10,214 nt of DNA from JALOOB01 sp964387985. GTDB taxonomy: Bacteria; Chloroflexota; Anaerolineae; CG2-30-64-16. This document shows, in pieces, positions 1-5,770 of the stretch. The stretch lies in the NCBI GenBank assembly GCA_964387985.1, contig CAYLZG010000154.1:1-10214 (forward strand), written 5' to 3'. The translations under genes were made by a program, and so were the position numbers. The notes under the pieces were generated by a model, which was not told the DNA's origin, searched no databases, and saw only the letters and a list, made by a program, of their open reading frames with translations. Each line of letters starts with the position of its first letter. Position 1 is the first letter of the stretch.

Positions 1-566
1 CTGCACTGGCCGCCGCGCTGTCGATCTACAAGGGCAAGGCGTTGGTCAATTCCTGCAACGGCGAGGAGCGATCGTTGAATGCTGTGCTTCCGGTCGTTAA
101 GGAACACGGCGCCGCGGTCATCGGCCTCTGCATGGACGACGATGGCATCCCGGCGACGGCCGAGGCACGGCTGCGTGTGGCCGGCAAGATCATCGAGCGC
201 GCGGGCAAGCTCGGCATTCCGGTGAACGACGTCGTGATCGATCCCTTGGCGCTGACCATGGGTGCAGATGCCGGGGCGGGCAAGCTGGCCCTGGATTCGA
301 TCGAGCTGATCGTGAAGGAATTCGGCGTCAACATCACCATGGGCGCCAGCAACATCTCCTTCGGCATGCCCGATCGCGCCCTGATCAACTCGACGTTCAT
401 CGCGATGGCGATTCATGCGGGGATGACCTGCCCGATCACCAATCCGTTGGTGCCCGCGGTGACCACCGCCATCCTGGCAGCCGACCTGTCCATGGGCAAT
501 GACTCTTTCGGCATGCGCTGGATCAAAGCCTATCGCAAGCGCCAGAAGGCCGCCGCTGCCGCATAG
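1..566 (+). CDS. Methyltetrahydrofolate:corrinoid methyltransferase (DHPS-like, MtgA/AcsE type), 3' part
   Basis: The reading frame is already open at the left edge (first full codon at 3) and runs to TAG at 564-566, giving 187 visible residues. The family is about 260-270 residues, so roughly the first 75 are missing. Visible pterin-binding TIM-barrel signatures are NSCNGEE (from base 48), an acidic loop CMDDDGIP (about 129), VVIDPLAL (about 231) and GASNISFG (about 342), the last being the conserved Asn-containing loop of this family. The C-terminal half (NSTF, AMAIHAGM, NPLVPA) matches MtgA/AcsE-like proteins better than folate-biosynthetic FolP. By family knowledge the protein moves a methyl group between a corrinoid protein and tetrahydrofolate in the cytoplasm. 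Two corrinoid proteins downstream fit a role as the methyl-accepting end of a demethylation pathway. The methyl direction and the partner corrinoid protein are inference. The C-terminus ends in an alanine run. Folate-biosynthetic dihydropteroate synthase is a less likely alternative. Confidence 0.88.
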   Translation, partial: ALAAALSIYKGKALVNSCNGEERSLNAVLPVVKEHGAAVIGLCMDDDGIPATAEARLRVAGKIIERAGKLGIPVNDVVIDPLALTMGADAGAGKLALDSIELIVKEFGVNITMGASNISFGMPDRALINSTFIAMAIHAGMTCPITNPLVPAVTTAILAADLSMGNDSFGMRWIKAYRKRQKAAAAA

Positions 567-581
567 TTGCGCTTGCGATAG
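530..581. repeat. 13-bp perfect inverted repeat across the end of the methyltransferase gene
   Basis: CTATCGCAAGCGC at 530-542 is exactly reverse-complemented at 569-581, with a 26-base loop that contains the TAG stop codon. One arm lies in the last coding codons and the other in the 38-base gap before the GntR gene. It could form an mRNA stem that stabilises the 3' end or reduces readthrough, or be an operator half-site pair. No T-run follows, so it is not a standard Rho-independent terminator. Confidence 0.55.
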
Positions 582-604
582 CCCACACCCAAAGTGAGGC
601 GCTT

Positions 605-1252
605 ATGATTGGGGAGATAATCACGCTGACCGATGCCCAACGGGCATACCAGCAGATCAAGGAACGGATCATCACCACGGCGATGAAGCCGGGTGCGGTC
701 ATCCAGGAAGCCGACCTGATGAGCGAGCTGGGATTGGGTCGCACCCCCGTGCGCGAGGCGCTGAAGCTACTGGAAGCGGAAAACCTTGTCGTGGTCTCCC
801 CCCGGCGCGGCATTTTTGTCGCAGATGTTGCCCTGACGGACCTGCTGCACGTGCAGGAGATCCGTCTTGAGTTGGATTCGCTGACCGTGCGGCTTGCTGT
901 GCAGCGAGCCACGCCCGAACAGGTCGAAGAGCTGCGCCGGCTGACCGCCGAAGCGAAAAGCTGCGAGTGCCTTGGCGATCCGCAAGCGCTGCTGGCAATT
1001 GACCGCCAGCTCCACACGTTGTTGCGAGAAGCCGCCCACAATCGGCTGCTGGCGAACGAATGCGAGATGCTGTTCAACCTGTCTCTGCGCATCTGGTACC
1101 TGTTTATCTCTCGTGTCGAGCCTCGGCATCTCGCGGAGGATGCCTTCGATGAGATCGTGGAGGCCATCAAGACCGGAAATGTCGCCCAGGCGGATCGCGC
1201 CATGCGGCGTCACATTTTGTCTTTTGGCGATTCGATCAAGCTGATCCTGTGA
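605..1252 (+). CDS. GntR-family transcriptional regulator, FCD (FadR C-terminal) subfamily
   Basis: 215 residues, the usual length for FCD-type GntR regulators. The N-terminal winged helix-turn-helix (about residues 8-75) includes the canonical recognition-helix segment GRTPVREAL (45-53) and the wing RRGIFVADV (67-75). The all-helical FCD ligand-binding domain follows (about 80-210). Metal/ligand-site residues visible are D133 and H137 in the D-x3-H motif and H203 near the end; the usual middle His is Phe (F181), so metal binding may be weakened or lost. The ATG at 605 follows a modest GTGAGG ribosome site. The gene sits 38 bases after the methyltransferase gene and 28 before the first corrinoid-protein gene, in the same direction. 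It is therefore probably a local regulator responding to a pathway substrate or product (inference). It is a paralogue of the regulator at 7855-8502, sharing QRAY near the start and the AQRATP-type segment. Confidence 0.9.
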   Translation: MIGEIITLTDAQRAYQQIKERIITTAMKPGAVIQEADLMSELGLGRTPVREALKLLEAENLVVVSPRRGIFVADVALTDLLHVQEIRLELDSLTVRLAVQRATPEQVEELRRLTAEAKSCECLGDPQALLAIDRQLHTLLREAAHNRLLANECEMLFNLSLRIWYLFISRVEPRHLAEDAFDEIVEAIKTGNVAQADRAMRRHILSFGDSIKLIL

Positions 1253-1258
1253 CTGAAC

Positions 1259-1279
1259 GTTTAGCGAAGGAGGCTAAGC
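1259..1279 (+). promoter_or_regulatory. Ribosome binding site in a small hairpin loop, fixing the GTG start at 1281
   Basis: AAGGAGG (1267-1273) lies 7 bases before GTG at 1281 and is a near-perfect Shine-Dalgarno, which favours this GTG over the in-frame ATG at 1296. The flanks GTTTAGC (1259-1265) and GCTAAGC (1273-1279) can pair over 7 bases, with one G-T pair, leaving GAAGGAG in the loop. Such a hairpin would present or modulate the site; this is a fold by eye only. Confidence 0.5.
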
Positions 1280-1280
1280 T

Positions 1281-1919
1281 GTGAGCGAAGTATTAATGCA
1301 AATCTCCGAAGCGATCATCGAGGGTAACGTCGATGACATCGTCGACCTGACAGAGGAGGCGCTGGATGGGGGCTCCTCTGCCGAAGAAATCCTGAACCTG
1401 GGGCTGATGGCGGGCATGGACCACGTCGGCGTCGAGTTCAAGGCAGGCAACATGTTTGTCCCCGAGGTGCTGCGCTCGGCCAAGGCGATGCAGTCCGCGA
1501 TGGAAGTGCTGCGGCCGCTCCTGGCGAAGGCTGGCGTCAAGCACACCGGCAAGCTGCTGCTCGGCACGGTGAAGGGCGACTTGCACGACATCGGCAAAAA
1601 CCTTGTGGGCATGATGTGCGAGGGCGCCGGCTTCGAGGTCACCGACCTCGGCAAGGATATCTCGCCTGAGCAGTTCGTGGCTGCGATCAAAGAGCAGCAG
1701 CCCGACGTGGTGGGCATGTCCGCACTTCTGACGACGACCATGCGCACGATGGGTCACACCATCAAGGCCCTGGAAGAGGCGGGCCTGCGCGATCGGGTCA
1801 AGGTGATCGTTGGCGGCGCACCGGTTACGCAGGCATTTGCGGACCAGATCAAGGCCGACGGCTACGCGCCGAACGCAGCAGCCGCGTCGGAGCTGGCTCG
1901 CAAGCTCGTCGCAGCATAA
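1281..1919 (+). CDS. Corrinoid-binding methyltransfer protein (MttC/MtgC-like), copy 1
   Basis: 212 residues, normal for the MtbC/MttC/MtgC family. Residues 1-85 form the N-terminal helical cap domain (methionine-synthase B12-binding module 1 type, with the conserved segment FVPEVL at 59-64). Residues about 88-212 form the Rossmann-like B12-binding domain. The cobalt-ligand motif D-x-H-x-x-G is present as D100, H102 and G105 in GDLHDIGKN, and further corrinoid contacts are SALLTTTM (147-154) and GGAPV (178-182). The protein carries the methyl group as methyl-Co(III) between an MttB-type methyltransferase and the folate-dependent methyltransferase. It starts at GTG, supported by the Shine-Dalgarno at 1267-1273. 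It lies 22 bases before an MttB-family gene, its likely partner. It closely resembles copy 2 at 3439-4080, with residues 93-120 identical in both, which points to a module duplication. Its exact methyl donor is unknown. Confidence 0.95.
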   Translation: MSEVLMQISEAIIEGNVDDIVDLTEEALDGGSSAEEILNLGLMAGMDHVGVEFKAGNMFVPEVLRSAKAMQSAMEVLRPLLAKAGVKHTGKLLLGTVKGDLHDIGKNLVGMMCEGAGFEVTDLGKDISPEQFVAAIKEQQPDVVGMSALLTTTMRTMGHTIKALEEAGLRDRVKVIVGGAPVTQAFADQIKADGYAPNAAAASELARKLVAA

Positions 1920-1941
1920 ACCTCAGCGAAGGAGAACCTAC

Positions 1942-3405
1942 ATGAGGACAAACTACGTAGTTAATGCTGGTACGCGCTTCAATGTGTTCTCGCAGGACCA
2001 GTTGGAGGAGATGTTCAACGGCGTGTTGCATCTGTTGCAGTACACAGGCCTGGACGTGAAGCATGAGGAAGCGCGGGATATCCTGGAGAAGGCCGGCGCA
2101 TGGGTTGACGGGGAGCGTGTGCGGCTGCCCTCTTACATGGTGAAGGACGCGCTGCGCAAGGCGCCGCGCAGCTTCACGCTGTGGGCCCGTGACGGCAATC
2201 CGAAGCACAACATCCACATCGGTCCCGGACGTGCGCACTTCGGCCCCGGTCCGACATGTACTCACTTCATCGATCCCGAGACGCTCGAGCGCCGCATCTA
2301 CACCAAGGCGGATGTGCCGCTGGTCGCGCGGCTCGTGGACGCCCTGCCCAACATCGACTTCTGCGAGTCATTGGGCACGGTGGATGACGTTCACTATGAC
2401 CTGGGCGCGCTGTACGAGTTTGCGGGCATGTTCCCCAACACCAGCAAACCGATCGTCGCCTGGTCGTACGACAAGTACGACTCCGCGGGCATTCACGAGA
2501 TCGCGGTGGCGGAAGCCGGCGGGCAGCGAGCATTCGAGCAGCGGCCCACTTATGTCCACTATTGCGAGCCTCTCTCGCCGCTTGTCAGCACTTTCGAGGC
2601 GCTCGACAAGCTCATCTTCGCGGCAACTCACCGAGTGCCCCTGGTCTTCACGCCCTGCCCCATTGCAGGGGGTACTGCCCCGATCACTGGTGCGGGCATC
2701 ATCACCATGGGCGCTGCCGAATCCTGGATGGGTTTGACGCTTGCACAGATCCTTCAACCGGGCCTGCCCTTCTTCATGGGCGGTGTATTCTCGGCGATGG
2801 ATATGAACACTATGATCCTGGCCTACGGTGCACCCGAGCTGCCGCTGTACATGGCCGGCTTGACCGAGCTGGCGCACTACGCGGGCCTGCCGCTCTGGCA
2901 GACCGGTGGCTGCACGGATTCAAAGACCTTCGACGGACAGGCCATGATCGAAGGCGCCATGTCGGTGTTCTTCTCGGCGCTCACCAGCGGCGATCTCTGT
3001 CACGATGTTGGATACACCGAAAGCGCCATGACCGGTTCGCTTTTCCAGCTTTGTGCCATGGATGAGGCTATCGGGTATTCCCGGCGCATCACGCGTGGCA
3101 TCGAGGTCAACGACGACACGCTGGCCGTAGAGGTCATCAACAAGGTCGGCCCGAACAGTCACTACCTGCGACAGCCGCACACCCGCCGGTACTACAAGAG
3201 CGAGTATTTCTATCCGAAGCTGCTCGACCGCCAGGACTTTGAAAACTGGGAGGCCAGCGGCAGCCTGACCATGAAGGATCGGACCATCGCCCGGGTGCGC
3301 GACATCCTGGCCACGCACAAGGCGTCCCCGGTCAAGCCGGAGACCTTTAAGGTCATTGAGAAGGTTCTGGCTGAGGCCGAGGACCGTGTCAAGGACAAGA
3401 AATAA
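1942..3405 (+). CDS. MttB-family (trimethylamine methyltransferase-like) corrinoid methyltransferase, non-pyrrolysine, copy 1
   Basis: 487 residues, close to the roughly 480-500 of the MttB superfamily. ATG at 1942 is preceded by AAGGAG (1929-1934); the frame is open further upstream, but that extension would overlap the corrinoid-protein gene and has an Arg-rich, non-homologous look. Family motifs visible are CEPLSPL (208-214), TPCPIAGGTAP (237-247), SAMDM (284-288), YGAPE (295-299), GGCTDSK (322-328) and HDVGYTES (354-361). The frame has no internal amber codon, so unlike archaeal MttB it does not use pyrrolysine; it belongs with the large non-Pyl group that includes glycine betaine methyltransferase MtgB. 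By family, it transfers a methyl from a methylated amine-type substrate to the Co(I) corrinoid of the protein encoded just upstream. Non-Pyl members act on varied quaternary amines (glycine betaine, proline betaine, carnitine, gamma-butyrobetaine), so the substrate cannot be called from sequence. Clearly diverged from copy 2 at 4099-5616. Confidence 0.93.
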   Translation: MRTNYVVNAGTRFNVFSQDQLEEMFNGVLHLLQYTGLDVKHEEARDILEKAGAWVDGERVRLPSYMVKDALRKAPRSFTLWARDGNPKHNIHIGPGRAHFGPGPTCTHFIDPETLERRIYTKADVPLVARLVDALPNIDFCESLGTVDDVHYDLGALYEFAGMFPNTSKPIVAWSYDKYDSAGIHEIAVAEAGGQRAFEQRPTYVHYCEPLSPLVSTFEALDKLIFAATHRVPLVFTPCPIAGGTAPITGAGIITMGAAESWMGLTLAQILQPGLPFFMGGVFSAMDMNTMILAYGAPELPLYMAGLTELAHYAGLPLWQTGGCTDSKTFDGQAMIEGAMSVFFSALTSGDLCHDVGYTESAMTGSLFQLCAMDEAIGYSRRITRGIEVNDDTLAVEVINKVGPNSHYLRQPHTRRYYKSEYFYPKLLDRQDFENWEASGSLTMKDRTIARVRDILATHKASPVKPETFKVIEKVLAEAEDRVKDKK

Positions 3406-3438
3406 CCCTTGCAGTGCAGGTGAACAAGAGAGGACACA

Positions 3439-4080
3439 ATGAGCAGACTACTCGAGAAAATGTCAACCGCGATCCTGGAAGGGGATGCGGATAAGCTGCC
3501 GAAGTTGGTAGAGAAGGCGCTGGGCGAAGGCGTATCGGCCAAAGAAATCCTCGAGAACGGCCTGTTGGTCGGCATGCAAGAGGTGGGTGTGCGCTTCAAG
3601 GCCGGCGACATGTTCGTGCCCGAGGTGTTGATGTCCGCGGAGGCCATGCAAGCGGCCATGGTCGTGCTCCGGCCTGAGCTGGCCAAGAGCGGCCACAAGC
3701 AGATCGGCAAGGTGCTCCTGGGAACGGTGAAGGGCGACCTGCACGACATCGGCAAAAACCTTGTGGGCATGATGTGCGAGGGCGCAGGTTTCGAGGTGGT
3801 CGACATTGGCTTTAATGTCGAACCCGAGGCGTTTGTCGAAGCGATCAAGAAGCACCAGCCGCAGATTGTGGGCATGTCGGCCATGTTGACGACCACCATG
3901 CGCGCGATGGGCCACACGATCAAGGCGATCGAGGAAGCCGGCTTGCGCGACACCGTCAAGATCATGGTGGGCGGCGCACCGGTGGATGCTGAGTTCGGCA
4001 AGCGCGTTGGCGCGGATGGCTACGGCTCAAACGCCCCTGCCGGATCCGAGCTGGCGCAGAAGTTCGTCGGCGCGGCCTAA
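3439..4080 (+). CDS. Corrinoid-binding methyltransfer protein (MttC/MtgC-like), copy 2
   Basis: 213 residues with the same two-domain layout as copy 1: a helical cap (1-85, with FVPEVLMS at 59-66) and a B12-binding domain (about 88-213). Cobalt-binding D100, H102 and G105 lie in GDLHDIGKN; SAMLTTTM (147-154) and GGAPVDAEFG (178-187) are also present. ATG at 3439 follows AGAGAGGA (3427-3434). It sits 33 bases after the first MttB-like gene and 18 bases before the second, so its natural partner is the second enzyme, though cross-talk between pairs is plausible because the two corrinoid proteins are so similar. A 46-base stretch over the cobalt motif (3740-3785) is identical to 1582-1627 in copy 1. 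Outside it the copies differ at many codons. Role: cytoplasmic methyl carrier between substrate methyltransferase and folate methyltransferase. Confidence 0.95.
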   Translation: MSRLLEKMSTAILEGDADKLPKLVEKALGEGVSAKEILENGLLVGMQEVGVRFKAGDMFVPEVLMSAEAMQAAMVVLRPELAKSGHKQIGKVLLGTVKGDLHDIGKNLVGMMCEGAGFEVVDIGFNVEPEAFVEAIKKHQPQIVGMSAMLTTTMRAMGHTIKAIEEAGLRDTVKIMVGGAPVDAEFGKRVGADGYGSNAPAGSELAQKFVGAA

Positions 4081-4098
4081 GCAAGGAGATCTACGACC

Positions 4099-5616
4099 AT
4101 GCAGAGAGCTAAGAATAACTACACGGTCAACGCCACGCCCACGATGCAGGTGCTGACCGAGCAACAGATCGAAGCGATCTATTACGCCGCACTGGCGGTT
4201 CTTTCTGAGACCGGCGTGCGCGTTTACGACAAGGAAGGCTGGGATCTCGCCCATCAGGGTGGCGCGGTCGTCGAGGACGTCCAGGCCGATAACGCGCTGG
4301 TCAGGATGCCTTCCTGGATGGTGGACAAGGCCCGCTCGACCCTACCGCAGCGCATCCGCGTCATCGGCCCCGCTGGAAACGACGGCGTGCGCAAGTACAA
4401 GATGGATCTGTACAAGAACACGATGTACTTCGGCACCGGGTCGGATACGCCGTTCACGATCGATCCTTACACCCAGGTCCGCCGCCGCGCGGTGTACAAG
4501 GATGTGAAGAACCTGGCCAAGCTGGCCGAGGCGCTGCCGAACGTCGACTTCTTCATGTCGCTCGGCATCACGCAGGACACAGCCGTCGGCACCTATGACC
4601 GGTGGCAGTACCTGGCGATGCTCGAGTCCACCACCAAGCCGATCAATATCACTGCGGTGGATATCGAAGGCCTCAAGGATCAGCTCGAGATGGCCTACAT
4701 CCGCCTGGGAGGCAAGCAGGAGTGGAAGATGGCGCCATGCTTCTGCCTCTACAATGAGCCGGTGTCGCCGTTGAGCCACTCTGAGGAAGTGATCCAGAAG
4801 CTGCTCTTCTGCGCAGACAACGATATCCCCATCGTCTACACGCCCTGCCCGTTGGCGGGTGCGACCTCTCCGGCGACGCTGGCCGGCACGATGGTCCAGG
4901 CCCTGACCGAGAGCCTCTTCGGCATCGTGCTCAGCCAGCTGCGCAAGCCGGGTGCGGAGGTGATCATCGGCGGCCTCATGTCGGCAATGGATATGCAGAC
5001 CGCCGTCTACCCGTACGGCTCGCCGGAAATGGCTCTGCTGAGCGCGGGCTACACCGAGATCACCAAGTGGCTGCGGGTTCCGGAATATGAGACGGCCGGC
5101 TGCTCCGATACCAAGTGCTTCGACGAGCAGGCGTGCATGGAGGCTGCGATCAACATCAGCACCGCGGCCATGATCGGCGGCAACATGATCCACGACATCG
5201 GCTACATCGAGCAGGGTCTGTGCAGCAGCCCGCACATGTTGGTCGCGTCGGATGAGATCATCAGCCGCACCAAGCGCATCCTGCGCGGCATCCCGGTCGA
5301 GGCGGATACGCAGGCGCTGGATGTCCTGGATGAGATCGGTCCTGGCGGCCACTTCCTCGGCCACGATCACACGTTCAACCGCTTCAAGACGGAGAACTGG
5401 CGATCCGCGCTGAGCGACCGCCAGGTCTACGCTGACTGGGAAGCGTCCGGCAGCAAGAACTACCAGCAGCGCGTGCACGAGCGCATGGTTGAGATCCTGG
5501 AAGCCGAGACCGAGCCTTTGCTCGATGAGAAGATGTACCAGGAGCTGCGCCGCATCTGCGAGCTGGCCGACGCGCGCCATAAGGACGAAGAGCTCGACGT
5601 CCAGATGTTTGTGTAA
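4099..5616 (+). CDS. MttB-family (trimethylamine methyltransferase-like) corrinoid methyltransferase, non-pyrrolysine, copy 2
   Basis: 505 residues, full length for the family. ATG at 4099 has a strong Shine-Dalgarno AAGGAGAT (4083-4090). Motifs matching the family and copy 1 are NEPVSPL (219-225), TPCPLAG (248-254), SAMDM (295-299), YGSPE (306-310), AGCSDTKCFDEQA (333-345) and HDIGY (365-369). No in-frame stop is present, so it lacks pyrrolysine. Compared with copy 1 the N-terminal third and the C-terminal tail (rich in Glu/Asp, ending DVQMFV) have diverged strongly, while the corrinoid partners have hardly diverged. This suggests the two enzymes take different methylated substrates, or successive methyl groups of one compound, and deliver them to near-equivalent carriers (inference). 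It closes the four-gene block; the palindrome-rich gap follows. Confidence 0.93.
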   Translation: MQRAKNNYTVNATPTMQVLTEQQIEAIYYAALAVLSETGVRVYDKEGWDLAHQGGAVVEDVQADNALVRMPSWMVDKARSTLPQRIRVIGPAGNDGVRKYKMDLYKNTMYFGTGSDTPFTIDPYTQVRRRAVYKDVKNLAKLAEALPNVDFFMSLGITQDTAVGTYDRWQYLAMLESTTKPINITAVDIEGLKDQLEMAYIRLGGKQEWKMAPCFCLYNEPVSPLSHSEEVIQKLLFCADNDIPIVYTPCPLAGATSPATLAGTMVQALTESLFGIVLSQLRKPGAEVIIGGLMSAMDMQTAVYPYGSPEMALLSAGYTEITKWLRVPEYETAGCSDTKCFDEQACMEAAINISTAAMIGGNMIHDIGYIEQGLCSSPHMLVASDEIISRTKRILRGIPVEADTQALDVLDEIGPGGHFLGHDHTFNRFKTENWRSALSDRQVYADWEASGSKNYQQRVHERMVEILEAETEPLLDEKMYQELRRICELADARHKDEELDVQMFV

Positions 5617-5770
5617 CTTTCGGTGCCCGGCATTTGGGTGCCTTAGGTGCCCGGCACTTCGCAAGTGCCGGGCACCTGAAAGACAGGATGCTCGGCCCGC
5701 TGTGAGGTGCCTGGCACCTGGGAGCCAGAATGCCGGGCACCTGGCGCCCCTACAAAAGCACAGGTGACCC
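5617..5770. repeat. Palindromic repeat cluster filling the gap between the second MttB-like gene and the hydantoinase-like gene
   Basis: Several copies of a GGTGCCCGGCA-type motif occur in both orientations. The core is a perfect 15-bp hairpin, AGGTGCCCGGCACTT (5645-5659), loop CGC, and its complement at 5663-5677. A second palindrome, AGGTGCCTGGCACCT, lies at 5705-5719. An outer pair, GGTGCCCGGCATT (5622-5634) and its exact complement (5729-5741), brackets both. This resembles REP/MITE-like intergenic elements. No T-run follows the hairpins, so a Rho-independent terminator is not supported, but the structures could pause or protect transcripts and weaken coupling between the methyltransferase block and the downstream genes. 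Confidence 0.85.

Noticed and set aside
1810..1941. Upstream extension of the first MttB-like gene
   Set aside because: It would overlap the corrinoid gene by more than 100 bases and add an Arg/Ser-rich segment unlike the family; ATG 1942 has a good ribosome site.
1942..5616. Pyrrolysine-containing MttB
   Set aside because: Both frames are complete without an internal TAG, and no pylT or pyl biosynthesis genes are in the window.
5645..5677. Rho-independent terminator after the second MttB-like gene
   Set aside because: The stem is strong, but it is followed by GAAAGACAGG rather than a T-run, and similar palindromes repeat in the same gap, so a REP-like element fits better.
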